The notes beneath the pieces were generated by a model. The model saw nothing but the letters and a program-made list of their open reading frames with translations. It was not told where the DNA came from and did not search any database. Both the position numbers and the translations under genes were made by a program. Below, one piece after another: positions 42,009-51,486 of a stretch of 64,000 nt of DNA. This DNA comes from CAIVAT01 sp037128705 (GTDB taxonomy: Bacteria; Bacteroidota; Bacteroidia; Bacteroidales; FEN-979): positions 12,571 to 76,570 of the forward strand of contig JBAXVX010000020.1 in NCBI GenBank assembly GCA_037128705.1. The letters run 5' to 3'. The stretch's first letter is position 1. Each line of letters starts with the position of its first letter.

Positions 42009-43274
42009 ATGAGCCATATTCTCAGGCATGGAGACATGGAAGGTTACATCATGGTGGTGGAAGACTCCCTGGTCGAATCCACCATGGTGAAAGCCTTGCT
42101 AAAGCAACATGGTTATAAAGTCAAGGTATTCCACCATGGGGCCGAAGCGTTCGATGCTGCAAATGAGGAGCTTCCAATGCTCATCATTTCTGATGTCCTG
42201 ATGCCTGTCATGGATGGGTTTGAATTCTGCGAAAAGCTGAAATCAACCCCTTCTCTGATGGATGTGCCTGTGATCCTTCTTACCTCGCTGCATGATCCGC
42301 TGGATATCATCCGGGGATTGCAGGTCGGTGCCGATAATTTCATCACCAAACCATTTGAATCAAAGTACCTGTTATCCAGGGTCAATTACCTTCTTGCCAA
42401 CCGCGAACTGCGGAGTGCGGGCAATACCGATATGATGCTCGAGATCATGTTCAAAGGGAACAGGTATGCCATTAACTCAGAGAGAAAGCAGATTCTCGAT
42501 CTTCTGCTGTCGGTTTATGAAACATCCATTGAACAAAACCAGGCGTTGACAGAGGCTCAGAAACAGTTGCAGCAGACCAACGAGCACCTCGCCATTGCCA
42601 ATCGTGATTTGGAATCCTTCTCCTACACCATTTCCCATGATCTGCGAACACCGCTTAACTATATCAGCGTCAGCACGCAACTGCTCAAACAAAAGCATGA
42701 GAAGGAATTTAATGACGAGGACAACTCATACCTGGATACCATCCTGAATACTGTGCGATCGATGGTGGACATGATCAGCGACCTGCTTCAGTTTTCACGT
42801 TCAGGCAATATCAAGGTCGACTTGCAGAAAGTTGACCTCACCGATCTGTCAAAAAAGGTCATTGACTGGACGCGGCAGGACAACCCGGAGCGGGAGATCA
42901 GGTTCATGGTCGAAGAGGGTATTTATGTCTCCGGCGATCCCAGCCTTCTGATGGTTGTCATGAAAAACCTGCTTGGAAATGCATGGAAGTATACCTCATA
43001 CACGGCCAATCCGGAAATATATATCGGGACCCAACCCAATGAAACTCATACAACTGTGTTTGTTAAAGATAACGGCGCCGGGTTTAACCCAAACCAGGCT
43101 CATAACCTCTTTACCCCTTTTGTACGGCTTCATTCGCAGGATGAATTCCCGGGAACGGGAGTAGGACTTTCAACGGTAAAACGTATTGTTGAGAAACACG
43201 GAGGCAAAATTTGGGCAACCGGAGAAGTTGGGAAAGGGGCGACATTTTTCTTCACGGTACCGAAGTATATCTAA
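42009..43274 (+). CDS. Receiver-histidine kinase fusion without membrane segments
   Basis: A cytoplasmic signalling protein of 421 residues: receiver domain about 12-130 with phospho-acceptor D62 in LIISDVLMPVMDG and the Lys in FITKPFE, a coiled coil (about 165-200), HisKA with the phospho-histidine H210 in FSYTISHDLRTPLN, and a HATPase domain with MKNLLGNAWKY (N box), VKDNGAGFNP and GTGVGLSTVKR. No membrane helix or sensor domain is present, so its input must come through phosphorylation of the receiver. It starts one base after gapA and ends before a terminator at 43306-43333. Confidence 0.9.
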   Translation: MSHILRHGDMEGYIMVVEDSLVESTMVKALLKQHGYKVKVFHHGAEAFDAANEELPMLIISDVLMPVMDGFEFCEKLKSTPSLMDVPVILLTSLHDPLDIIRGLQVGADNFITKPFESKYLLSRVNYLLANRELRSAGNTDMMLEIMFKGNRYAINSERKQILDLLLSVYETSIEQNQALTEAQKQLQQTNEHLAIANRDLESFSYTISHDLRTPLNYISVSTQLLKQKHEKEFNDEDNSYLDTILNTVRSMVDMISDLLQFSRSGNIKVDLQKVDLTDLSKKVIDWTRQDNPEREIRFMVEEGIYVSGDPSLLMVVMKNLLGNAWKYTSYTANPEIYIGTQPNETHTTVFVKDNGAGFNPNQAHNLFTPFVRLHSQDEFPGTGVGLSTVKRIVEKHGGKIWATGEVGKGATFFFTVPKYI

Positions 43275-43305
43275 GTGGATCACAAGACAGGTTTATTCGG
43301 AAATT

Positions 43306-43333
43306 GGCCGTCCTGAGTTACGACGGCCTTTTC
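43306..43333 (+). terminator. Rho-independent terminator after the gapA-kinase unit
   Basis: GGCCGTC (43306-43312), a nine-base loop, GACGGCC (43322-43328), then a T-rich tail. A seven-pair GC-rich stem followed by T residues is the standard form; it separates the unit from the serine dehydratase gene. Confidence 0.75.
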
Positions 43334-43351
43334 TTTCATTTTCTATGGACT

Positions 43352-44551
43352 ATGGAATCGATCAAAGAAATATTTAAAATTGGTTATGGCCCGTCCAGCA
43401 GCCATACCATGGGACCACGTAAAGCTGCTGAAATTTTTAAAGCCAGGAACCCGGGAATAAAAAAATTCAGGGTCACCCTGTATGGAAGTCTGGCGGCAAC
43501 AGGAAAGGGCCATATGACGGATAAAGCCTTAACGGAAGCGTTGCACCCTTTCAGCACGGAGGTTTTATGGGAACCGGAGATATTTTTACCAGCCCACCCC
43601 AACGGACTCACATTCGAGGCATTGGATAAGCTGGACAATGTGCGCGATACCTGGACCATTTACAGCATCGGTGGTGGCGATATCAGCGATACCGGACAAA
43701 GGAACCCGAACAGCCTGATCTATCCGCTGACGACCATGAGTGAAGTGCTGAAATGGTGCGAGGAAAACGGAAGGACCATGTGGGAATTTGTTGAACAACA
43801 CGAATCGCCCGACCTATGGGATCACCTTGCGGAGGTATGGAAGGTGATGCAGGAGGCTATTGAACGCGGTATTGAAACTGAAGGAGTACTTCCCGGGCGG
43901 TTAAATCTCCCCCGTAAATCATCATCCTTCTACACAAAGGCCCGGAGTTTCAAGGGAACCCTGGCACGGCGTGCATTCACCTTTGCCTATGCCCTGGCTG
44001 TTTCAGAAGAAAATGCCGCCGGTGGGAAAATTGTCACCGCCCCTACCTGCGGCTCCTGCGGAGTTATCCCTGCTGTGCTCTACCTGTTAAAAACGCAGTA
44101 TGATTTCTCCGAAAAAAAGATCTTAAGGGGATTGGCTACGGCCGGGCTCATTGGAAACCTGATCAAGACCAACGCCTCCATTTCCGGCGCCGAGGTCGGA
44201 TGCCAGGGAGAGATCGGCAGTGCAAGTTCAATGGCAGCAGCTGCTGCTGAACAAATGTTCGGCGGAACGCCGGGCCAGGTTGAATATGCGGCCTCCATTG
44301 CCATGGAACATTTCCTGGGACTTACATGTGATCCCTTGCTGGGCCTGGTCCAGATTCCGTGCATTGAACGAAATGCCTTTGGCGCCGCCCGTGCCCTTGA
44401 TGCCAACATGTATGCCCTGCTCTCCGATGGGCACCACATCGTAAGTTTCGACCGGGTGATCCAGGCCATGAAGCAGACCGGGCATGACCTGCCGAGAATA
44501 TACAGGGAGACCGCAGAGGGAGGATTGGCGGCCCTGCGGATAAAGGAATGA
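43352..44551 (+). CDS. sdaA: L-serine ammonia-lyase, iron-sulfur type
   Basis: Deaminates L-serine to pyruvate with a 4Fe-4S cluster. From the ATG at 43352 the product has 399 residues, a fused beta-alpha single-chain form. It starts with IGYGPSSSHTMGPRKAAE in the beta part. The alpha part has APTCGSCGVIPA, NASISGAEVGCQGEIG, and CDPLLGLVQIPCIERN, which supply cluster cysteines. The frame extends upstream to 43211 through the terminator and the preceding kinase gene; that extension is not used. Two AATGACC repeats lie at the stop. Confidence 0.95.
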   Translation: MESIKEIFKIGYGPSSSHTMGPRKAAEIFKARNPGIKKFRVTLYGSLAATGKGHMTDKALTEALHPFSTEVLWEPEIFLPAHPNGLTFEALDKLDNVRDTWTIYSIGGGDISDTGQRNPNSLIYPLTTMSEVLKWCEENGRTMWEFVEQHESPDLWDHLAEVWKVMQEAIERGIETEGVLPGRLNLPRKSSSFYTKARSFKGTLARRAFTFAYALAVSEENAAGGKIVTAPTCGSCGVIPAVLYLLKTQYDFSEKKILRGLATAGLIGNLIKTNASISGAEVGCQGEIGSASSMAAAAAEQMFGGTPGQVEYAASIAMEHFLGLTCDPLLGLVQIPCIERNAFGAARALDANMYALLSDGHHIVSFDRVIQAMKQTGHDLPRIYRETAEGGLAALRIKE

Positions 44552-44567
44552 CCAATGACCATTGAAT
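44547..44567. repeat. Short heptamer array at the sdaA stop
   Basis: Units AATGACC, AATGACC, ATTGAAT. The sdaA stop codon (44549-44551) is inside the first unit. It is the shortest member of the repeat family here. Confidence 0.55.
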
Positions 44568-44587
44568 GTTAATATTTTTAGTAAAAC

Positions 44588-46015
44588 GTGAAAGACAAGC
44601 TGGTTCAATATTTTAAACAGAATGCAATTTACCTGGTGCTTTTAGCTTATGGGCTGGCAGGGGTGATGACCATTGTGTTTTTTGACGGCACCGGCGACAG
44701 CGGCGACAGCATCATGCATTACCTGTTTGCCAGGTATGCGCCCGTTCATCCTGAACTTTACTTTGATCATTGGGCCAAACCTTTGTTCGTGCTGATCAGT
44801 TCGCCGTTTGCCCAATTTGGTTTTAACGGGATGAAGTTGTTCAATCTCTCGGTCTCTTTGCTTACTTTGTACCTCACCTACCTGACAGCCCGTTCACTTG
44901 GAATGCCGAACCCGTTGCTGGGAGTCGTTTTCCTGATCTTTATGCCGCTTCAGTATATTCTTACCTTTTCAGGCCTTACGGAACCCCTTTTTGCGTTGTT
45001 CCTCATTGGCGCCATTTTCCTTGCCATCCACCGAAAATACCTTGCTGCAGCGGTCGTGGTATCCCTGATGCCTTTTGTTCGCTCCGAGGGGTTGATCATT
45101 ATCGTGGTGTTCGGGGGCTGGCTGCTCTGCAAAAGGCAATGGAAATATATTCCCTGGCTGCTGGCCGGGCATATCCTGTATTCCTTTGCCGGATATTCCG
45201 TTCACCATGACCTGCTGTGGATTTTCACCAAAATACCCTATGGCAGCCTGGATGCGAAGTATGGAAGCGGCCCCCTGCTCCATTTCGTGACCCAGATGAA
45301 TTACGTGATTGGAGTTCCGCTGTACCTCTTATTGGTGGCCGGTATTTTCAGCTACCTGTGGCATTGGATCCGAAAAAAAGGAATGATATCACCCGATGAG
45401 ACCATCCTGATTTTTGCCGGATTTTTCCTTTTTTTCATCGCCCATTCTCTTTTCTGGTATCTGGGCATCTTCAACTCAATGGGATTAAAGCGTGTCCTTC
45501 TTGGCGCTGCACCACTGATAAGCCTGATGGCGCTAAGGGGATTTAACCTGCTGACTCTGGAAATAATCCCGGGAAAAAAAGTTGTCACGCGCATTATGGG
45601 TGGACTGCTTGTTACCTATGTAGTCATTTTCCCCTTTACCCACAACCCGGCTGCGATCCGCTTTTCGAATGACATGAAGGCTACCAGGGAGCAAACCATG
45701 GCGAAGGCAGTTGCTTCCTATATGGCTCAAAATCCTGTTCCGCCCCAGAACAAAATGCTGTATACCCATCCATACCTCAGCGAATCGATGAACATTGACC
45801 ATTTCAATGGTCTCCGGCGTCGTGACCTTACCATGAGAAATGTCAGTCTGTTGCAACCCGGTGATAAGGTCATCTGGGACAATTGGTTTGCTGTTGTTGA
45901 AACCAAAACCACCCTCCGGTCACTGCTTGAGACGCCAGGGTTGGTACGTGAAATCGATTTTTCGGCCAATGAGGATGGCCATGAAATAAAATTTGTTGTA
46001 TTAAGAAAAGATTAA
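44588..46015 (+). CDS. GT-C-like multi-spanning membrane glycosyltransferase candidate
   Basis: A 475-residue integral membrane protein starting at GTG (44588). About ten to eleven helices are seen. The first outer loop contains DGTGDSGDSIMHY with several acidic residues, the place where GT-C glycosyltransferases have their metal or base aspartate, followed by DHWAKPLFVLISSPF, a PMT/GT39-like feature. The C-terminal soluble part (about 370-475) is extracytoplasmic and mixed alpha/beta. It may transfer a sugar from a lipid carrier, but substrate and linkage cannot be read. The gene stands alone between sdaA and the helicase. Confidence 0.6.
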   Translation: MKDKLVQYFKQNAIYLVLLAYGLAGVMTIVFFDGTGDSGDSIMHYLFARYAPVHPELYFDHWAKPLFVLISSPFAQFGFNGMKLFNLSVSLLTLYLTYLTARSLGMPNPLLGVVFLIFMPLQYILTFSGLTEPLFALFLIGAIFLAIHRKYLAAAVVVSLMPFVRSEGLIIIVVFGGWLLCKRQWKYIPWLLAGHILYSFAGYSVHHDLLWIFTKIPYGSLDAKYGSGPLLHFVTQMNYVIGVPLYLLLVAGIFSYLWHWIRKKGMISPDETILIFAGFFLFFIAHSLFWYLGIFNSMGLKRVLLGAAPLISLMALRGFNLLTLEIIPGKKVVTRIMGGLLVTYVVIFPFTHNPAAIRFSNDMKATREQTMAKAVASYMAQNPVPPQNKMLYTHPYLSESMNIDHFNGLRRRDLTMRNVSLLQPGDKVIWDNWFAVVETKTTLRSLLETPGLVREIDFSANEDGHEIKFVVLRKD

Positions 46016-46038
46016 ATAAATACTAATAAGATAATTCC

Positions 46039-47976
46039 ATGAGTACATTTGAAGAATTGGGTATAAGCAAAGAAATTGTGCTTGCCCTCGTTGACCTTGG
46101 TTTCGAAGTTCCAATGCCTGTGCAGGAAAAGGTGATCCCTTTATTGCTTGGCGATAAAACCGATATTGTGGCCCTGGCTCAGACCGGGACAGGGAAAACG
46201 GCAGCTTACGGCTTGCCGTTGATTCAGCAAACCGATACGGATAACCATTTGCCCCAGGCCCTGGTCCTTTGTCCGACCCGGGAGTTGTGTGTGCAGATTG
46301 CAGGAGACCTGAACGATTTTGCAAAATATGTTGACGACCTGAAAGTTTTACCGGTGTATGGCGGCAGCAGCATGGAGGTCCAGATCAAAGCACTGAAAAA
46401 GGGGGTTCAGATTGTGGTTGCCACGCCCGGACGGTTGCTCGACCTGATGAGAAGAAAGGCGATTAAACTCACCTGTGTGCGCGCTGTGGTCCTTGATGAG
46501 GCTGATGAGATGCTGAACATGGGATTTCTCGACAGCATCAACGACATTCTTGCCGAGGTGCCTGAAGACCGGAACACCCTGCTGTTTTCGGCCACCATGC
46601 CCAGGGAGGTAGCCATCATTGCCAAGAATTACATGAAAAAGCCGGTGGAGATCACCATTGGCGATCGCAATGCCGGGGCCGAGAACATCAAGCATCTCTT
46701 TTATACCGTGCACGCCAAGGATAAATACACTGCGCTGAAACGCATTGTTGACTTCTACCCCTCCATTTACGGGATCGTCTTTTGCCGCACCCGGATCGAC
46801 ACCCAGGAGATTGCCGATAAACTGATCGCCGACGGTTACAATGCCGAGGCATTGCATGGCGACCTCTCACAGATTCAGCGCGACAGCGTGATGCAGAAAT
46901 TCAGGATCAGGCATGTGCAGCTGCTTGTGGCGACGGATGTGGCAGCGCGCGGACTTGATGTAAATGATCTTACCCACATCATCAATTATGCCCTGCCGGA
47001 TGACCTTTCAGCCTATACGCACCGCAGCGGGCGAACCGGCCGTGCCGGAAAAGCGGGAACATCCATTGCGATCATCAACCTGAAGGAAAGACATCTCATC
47101 CGCCAGATAGAAAAACTGATAAACAAATCTTTCATTCCCGCCAAAGTTCCCGGGGGGCGTGAGATCTGTGAAAAACAGCTGTTCAACCTGATCAATAAAA
47201 TGGAAAATGTTGAAATCGAACATGCTGAAATTGATCCATTCCTTCCTTCGATCTACCGTAAACTGGAATGGCTCGAGAAAGAAGATGTGATCAAACGTTT
47301 CGTTGCACTTGAATTCAACCGTTTCCTTGAATACTACAGGAATGCCAAGGATATCAATGTGTACGAGGAAAAGGGCAAGGAATCGTTCCGCGACAAAGGG
47401 GGCAAGGAATCGTTCCGCGACAAAGGAACCCGCGGCGAACCAAGGAAAGAGGTCTCCTCTTTTACCCGCCTGTCGATCAATGTCGGCAAAGGCGATGGCC
47501 TTTATCCCAATACCCTCATTGAACTGATCAATGCGAACAGCCCGGGTAAAAGGATCCGTATCGGCGATATCACCCTTGGTAAAAATGACGGGGTTTTTGA
47601 AGTGGATACCGAGTTTGCCAGTTACCTGACCCAGGCGCTGAGTGAAGCTGAATACAATGGTTCAAATCTCTCGGTCCATGTTGCTCCTGGCCAGTCGCAG
47701 GTCCAGGTGAACGAACGCCGGACCTTTGGGAAGAAGGACAACTTCAAGGGAAAAAAGGAATATAAAGGAGGAAAAGATTTCAGGGGAGGAAAAGAATACG
47801 GCGGTTCTAAGGAATCCAAAGTCACTGAAAAAAGCTATAAACCAAAAGAAAAACAGGAGTCGGGCGATCCGGAAAAGAAGCGTAAACCATGGGAGGAGGA
47901 GATGGCAAAAGGTCGTGATGACAGGTTCTTCCCGGGAAAAGATCGTAAAACTAAAAAAGGCCGCGGACGCGCCTGA
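46039..47976 (+). CDS. DEAD-box RNA helicase with DbpA-type RNA-binding domain
   Basis: ATP-dependent RNA helicase of the DeaD/CsdA type. The 645 residues have the Q-motif start TFEELGISKEIVLAL, motif I AQTGTGKTAA, motif Ib ATPGRLLDL, motif II VLDEADEML, motif III SATMP, HGDLSQIQRD and motif VI HRSGRTGRAG. A helical dimerisation stretch follows, then a DbpA-like RNA-recognition fold from about 475 (FTRLSINVGKGDGLYP, RIGDITLGKNDGVFEV) and a Lys/Gly/Arg-rich disordered tail. A 27-base tandem duplication at 47374-47427 repeats GKESFRDKG in the linker. Likely roles are ribosome assembly and cold adaptation. Confidence 0.93.
   Translation: MSTFEELGISKEIVLALVDLGFEVPMPVQEKVIPLLLGDKTDIVALAQTGTGKTAAYGLPLIQQTDTDNHLPQALVLCPTRELCVQIAGDLNDFAKYVDDLKVLPVYGGSSMEVQIKALKKGVQIVVATPGRLLDLMRRKAIKLTCVRAVVLDEADEMLNMGFLDSINDILAEVPEDRNTLLFSATMPREVAIIAKNYMKKPVEITIGDRNAGAENIKHLFYTVHAKDKYTALKRIVDFYPSIYGIVFCRTRIDTQEIADKLIADGYNAEALHGDLSQIQRDSVMQKFRIRHVQLLVATDVAARGLDVNDLTHIINYALPDDLSAYTHRSGRTGRAGKAGTSIAIINLKERHLIRQIEKLINKSFIPAKVPGGREICEKQLFNLINKMENVEIEHAEIDPFLPSIYRKLEWLEKEDVIKRFVALEFNRFLEYYRNAKDINVYEEKGKESFRDKGGKESFRDKGTRGEPRKEVSSFTRLSINVGKGDGLYPNTLIELINANSPGKRIRIGDITLGKNDGVFEVDTEFASYLTQALSEAEYNGSNLSVHVAPGQSQVQVNERRTFGKKDNFKGKKEYKGGKDFRGGKEYGGSKESKVTEKSYKPKEKQESGDPEKKRKPWEEEMAKGRDDRFFPGKDRKTKKGRGRA
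47374..47427 (+). repeat. 27-base tandem duplication inside the helicase gene
   Basis: Two adjacent copies of 27 bases differ only in the last base and encode GKESFRDKG twice, in the flexible linker before the RNA-binding domain. Confidence 0.85.
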
Positions 47977-47984
47977 TAAATTAT

Positions 47985-47992
47985 TATTTTTG
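47985..47992 (+). promoter_or_regulatory. Promoter -7 element TATTTTTG for the DUF7064-like gene
   Basis: Exact TAnnTTTG immediately after the helicase stop and 18 bases before the next ATG at 48011. Confidence 0.55.
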
Positions 47993-48010
47993 CGCCTCAA
48001 AAACTAAGAC

Positions 48011-49021
48011 ATGCTCAAACAACTCATCGCCAGGCAAATGGTAAAACGAACCAAAAGCCGGCAATACCCCGTCGACTATCTTGAACAGAAACATGTCGAC
48101 CAGAAACAACCCTATCCGAACGATAGTTCCTATTTTTACGGAGGCGACAAGGAGGGAAATGCATTCATTACCCGCATGGCATTCAGGGAACCAAAGCGCA
48201 GCAATGAATATTGGTTTGATTTCTTCCTGAAGGGCCAGGGCTTTTTCGGATTGAAAAGTTCGCCGGGTGCCGAAGGTCCCGGGTTTCAGCAGGGCGCACT
48301 TAAATGGGAGCCCATCGAGACCGGCCAGATCTGGCGGGTTACCTACGAAGGCATCGTATACGACCCCAATGGCAAAGCCCACGCCTGCAAGACGAATCTG
48401 GTATTTACCGGCGATCATCCGATTTACGATTTTGCCAAGAGTTCCGATCACAGCGCCATCGCACATGCCATTTCCTCTGAAAAATGGACCAGGGAATTTT
48501 TCTTCCACATGAAAGACACACACCAGGTTCATTATGAGCAAACCGGCAGGTTCAAGGGGACCATTACGCTCGATGACAATGTATTCCACCTGAACATGAT
48601 GGCCTCACGCGACCACTCCTTTGGCTCCCGGAACTGGATTACCTGGGACAGGCACTACTGGATCACCGGGGTATCCGATGCCGGCATCCACTGGACAGTG
48701 ACTACGATCAAATGGCAGTTCCTGGGCCGGCTTACAGCTGGTTTTATCACTGCAGCCGATGGAACAACCGATGCGATTACAGAGTGTACCGACCTGGAGA
48801 CCGTTTCAAAGGAAAAGCTACTCCCCGATCACGGAGTTATTGAAATAAAGACCCGCAGTGGAAAGATTCACCGTTTGGAATTCTGGCGGCATGGAGAATT
48901 TCCCTACCTCCATGATGGCAAATACATGATGCGCGAAGGCATTGGCACCTACAAATTCGATGGAGCCGATGGCGTTGGTATGGTTGAATTCGGATTTCAT
49001 GCAGATAAATATAAGGTTTGA
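48011..49021 (+). CDS. AttH/DUF7064-like lipocalin-fold protein
   Basis: A 336-residue protein without signal peptide, rich in Trp, Phe and His. The centre has the motif SRDHSFGSRNWITWDRHYW, close to the RDHSWGxRDW signature of AttH, CrtC and DUF7064-type double-barrel proteins, which bind or modify hydrophobic compounds. The first half contains YWFDFFLKGQGFF and WRVTYEGIVYDPNGKA. The gene stands 53 bases before a PEP-utilising enzyme on the same strand. Large arthropod and nematode proteins annotated as putative PEP synthases appear to join the same two kinds of domain, suggesting a shared pathway. This comparison is from memory; function is unknown. Confidence 0.55.
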   Translation: MLKQLIARQMVKRTKSRQYPVDYLEQKHVDQKQPYPNDSSYFYGGDKEGNAFITRMAFREPKRSNEYWFDFFLKGQGFFGLKSSPGAEGPGFQQGALKWEPIETGQIWRVTYEGIVYDPNGKAHACKTNLVFTGDHPIYDFAKSSDHSAIAHAISSEKWTREFFFHMKDTHQVHYEQTGRFKGTITLDDNVFHLNMMASRDHSFGSRNWITWDRHYWITGVSDAGIHWTVTTIKWQFLGRLTAGFITAADGTTDAITECTDLETVSKEKLLPDHGVIEIKTRSGKIHRLEFWRHGEFPYLHDGKYMMREGIGTYKFDGADGVGMVEFGFHADKYKV

Positions 49022-49074
49022 TTCCATGAATCCGTGGTGAATTCATTTAGTGTTTTGCGGCTTAATTTAAGAAG

Positions 49075-51474
49075 TTGATCAAATTTATTCAAGATATTCA
49101 GGACGAACCGGTTGGTGGAAAAGCGAAGGGGTTGCAATTGCTGATGAGCCTGGGGTTCAGGGTTCCTGCAGCGTTTGTTCTGATTCACCCGACAGGCCAC
49201 CAGATTGATGATGCAATTCTGCGGAGCTACCTCGACAGGCTGGGGAATGGTCCCAAAGCAGTTCGATCCTCGGCCATCAGCGAAGATGGGCACGCCGCCT
49301 CCTTTGCAGGCCAGTTTGAAACCTTCCTGGATCTCCATTCATTTGAAGATATCAAAGCTGCCATAGCCAAATGTGTTGAGGCAGCAGGAGCCGGGCGCGT
49401 CATCTCCTACTCCGATAATCTTTTGTCGGATGCTGATCTGCGCATCTCGGTTGTCATACAAAACATGGTGGATGCCCGTGTTGCAGGGGTCGTTTTTTCG
49501 GTAAACCCTGTGAACAACCGTTGGGATAAAATTATGGTCAATGCCGTGACCGGGAAAGGGGAAGAATTGGTGAGCGGCATGAAAGATGCCCATCACTATG
49601 AAATATTCCGCAGTGGTTCAAACCTCCGAATTGAAGTGGGAAAAAACGGGCATCTCCTGGATGAAAAACATCTGAAAGAGATCCTGGATGGCACACTGCA
49701 AGCTGAAAATCACCTGAAAAAACCGGTCGATCTCGAATGGGTCATCGACCATGAAGGCAACTTGCATTGGCTGCAGGTGCGACCGGTAACCACATTGAAT
49801 GACGTACATTACAACGAACTCGATTCGGTAAAAGGGCATAGCGGAGATATATGGACCCTTGGCAATATCGGGGAGATGATGCCGGGCGTGGCAACGCCCC
49901 TCACATGGTCAGTCAGTGCTGAGGCGATCGATTATGGAATGACCGTCCTGGCGCACCGTGCGGGAGCATTTAAACTGAAGGACCGCACTGCTCCCCGATA
50001 CATCCAGATGTTTTACAACCGGTTGTTCATCAACATGAGCAACATGATGGATTACCCGAAAAGTGTCTGGCTCAACAAAGCCTCAGATGTTCAATTTGCT
50101 CTCAGCGGGAAGGTGTTCCCCGGAATTGACGCAAAGCCGGAGCGCATCGGGCCCATCCGTGTAATCAATTTCTTTCGCCAGGTTATCAACACGGCAAGGG
50201 CTGCGAAGCACCTTGAACACCTCAGAAAATTGGAGGCCGGTTTCAGGATCGACACCTCAGGTACCATGCAGCAGTCACACACCAACCTTGGAAAAGGGAG
50301 GTTATTGCTTGGTTTTGGATTTGGATATCATTTGGGAACCTCTGCACAGTCGGGCACCCTCTATTCTGCTTTTATCCGCATCATGACCGGTGAAAAACGG
50401 CTGCCGACAGCGAATGATCACCACATTGCCACCATGCTCCTGCTGAATATTCCGGAAATCGAAAGCGCCGACGCGGTAAAATCCCTGGATCGGTTTGCAT
50501 CCCTGATCCGCAAGGACCCGCAGTTTTCCAGTCAGTTTTCAACATCCTCCCCTGCCGAAGCGCTGAAAATGCTTCAAACGGATGCCCCTCTGGAAATCAG
50601 GAACCAGTTCAGCGCGTTTATCGAACGCCACGGGCACCGGTGTGTGCGTGAATCGGAACTCCGGGAGAAAACATGGGAGGAGAACCCGCAGCAACTCATT
50701 CGGACGCTTCAAACCCGTGTGCGGATTGGGGAGGTGAAACATGTATCCCACAATGTTCATAACGAGATCACACAGGCGCTCAGTCACCTGTCGCTGGTAA
50801 AACGAAGCATCCTTCGGACCATGATTCCCACTGCGCGTAAAGCGGTCGCCCGGCGGGAAATCTCCAAGGCGTTATCCATCAAAATGGTGAGTACCATTCG
50901 GAAAGGATACCGGAACCTGGCAAATGCCATGACGGAGGCGGGGTTGTTTGATGATCCGGATCAGATCTACTTTCTCACCCATGAAGAGATCGGCCTGTTG
51001 CTGGGCGATCACAACCCCGAATGGAAGCTGAAAGCCAATAAACGCCGTTCAATATTGCCTGAACTGGATAAACTGATCTTCGAGGAGGTGAGTTTCGGCA
51101 TACCGGAACCGCTGGAGCAGGAGGTGAAAATTGAAATCCATGAAGGACAGTTGATGGGAACTCCCGTAAGCGGAGGCGTTGTTGAAGGCCGTGCCCGCAT
51201 CATCCATTCGCTCGCCGATGCGGAACAACTGCTTGAAGGGGAAATTATGGTCGCCTCCTTTACCGACATCGGATGGACCCCTTATTTCAGCATTATTGCC
51301 GGGCTGATCACCGAAATAGGCAGCCCGCTTTCACATGGCGCCGTTGTAGCCCGCGAATACGGGATCCCGGCAGTGGTCGGAGCCAAAGGTTCAAAAAGAT
51401 TCCTCCGGGATGGAGATCTGGTGAGGCTTGATGGGAACAGGGGAATCATTGAAATCGTGACACGTGACGCTTGA
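49075..51474 (+). CDS. PEP-utilising enzyme, rifampicin-phosphotransferase/PEP synthase-like
   Basis: A 799-residue enzyme of the PEP synthase superfamily, starting at TTG (49075) right after an in-frame stop. Residues 1-250 form an ATP-grasp PPDK-type domain with GGKAKGLQLLMSLGFRVP, AVRSSAISEDGHAASFAGQ and LEWVIDHEGNLHWLQVRPV. The middle (about 260-680) is helical, as in rifampicin phosphotransferase. The mobile phosphohistidine domain has GTPVSGGVVEGRARI and GSPLSHGAVVAREYGIPAVV with the catalytic H754. No C-terminal PEP-binding TIM barrel is present, so it resembles Rph-like phosphotransferases acting on a small molecule. The last codons are read from a heptamer array. Confidence 0.82.
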   Translation: MIKFIQDIQDEPVGGKAKGLQLLMSLGFRVPAAFVLIHPTGHQIDDAILRSYLDRLGNGPKAVRSSAISEDGHAASFAGQFETFLDLHSFEDIKAAIAKCVEAAGAGRVISYSDNLLSDADLRISVVIQNMVDARVAGVVFSVNPVNNRWDKIMVNAVTGKGEELVSGMKDAHHYEIFRSGSNLRIEVGKNGHLLDEKHLKEILDGTLQAENHLKKPVDLEWVIDHEGNLHWLQVRPVTTLNDVHYNELDSVKGHSGDIWTLGNIGEMMPGVATPLTWSVSAEAIDYGMTVLAHRAGAFKLKDRTAPRYIQMFYNRLFINMSNMMDYPKSVWLNKASDVQFALSGKVFPGIDAKPERIGPIRVINFFRQVINTARAAKHLEHLRKLEAGFRIDTSGTMQQSHTNLGKGRLLLGFGFGYHLGTSAQSGTLYSAFIRIMTGEKRLPTANDHHIATMLLLNIPEIESADAVKSLDRFASLIRKDPQFSSQFSTSSPAEALKMLQTDAPLEIRNQFSAFIERHGHRCVRESELREKTWEENPQQLIRTLQTRVRIGEVKHVSHNVHNEITQALSHLSLVKRSILRTMIPTARKAVARREISKALSIKMVSTIRKGYRNLANAMTEAGLFDDPDQIYFLTHEEIGLLLGDHNPEWKLKANKRRSILPELDKLIFEEVSFGIPEPLEQEVKIEIHEGQLMGTPVSGGVVEGRARIIHSLADAEQLLEGEIMVASFTDIGWTPYFSIIAGLITEIGSPLSHGAVVAREYGIPAVVGAKGSKRFLRDGDLVRLDGNRGIIEIVTRDA

Positions 51475-51476
51475 CA
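51456..51476. repeat. Heptamer array forming the end of the PEP-utilising gene
   Basis: Units CGTGACA, CGTGACG, CTTGACA. The array encodes the last residues (VTRDA) and supplies the TGA stop at 51472-51474. Confidence 0.8.
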
Positions 51477-51486
51477 AATTACACCT

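Noticed and set aside
43211..43351. Upstream extension of the serine dehydratase
   Set aside because: It would translate through the end of the kinase gene and the terminator hairpin; the family start SIKEIFKIGYGPSSSHT begins at 43352.
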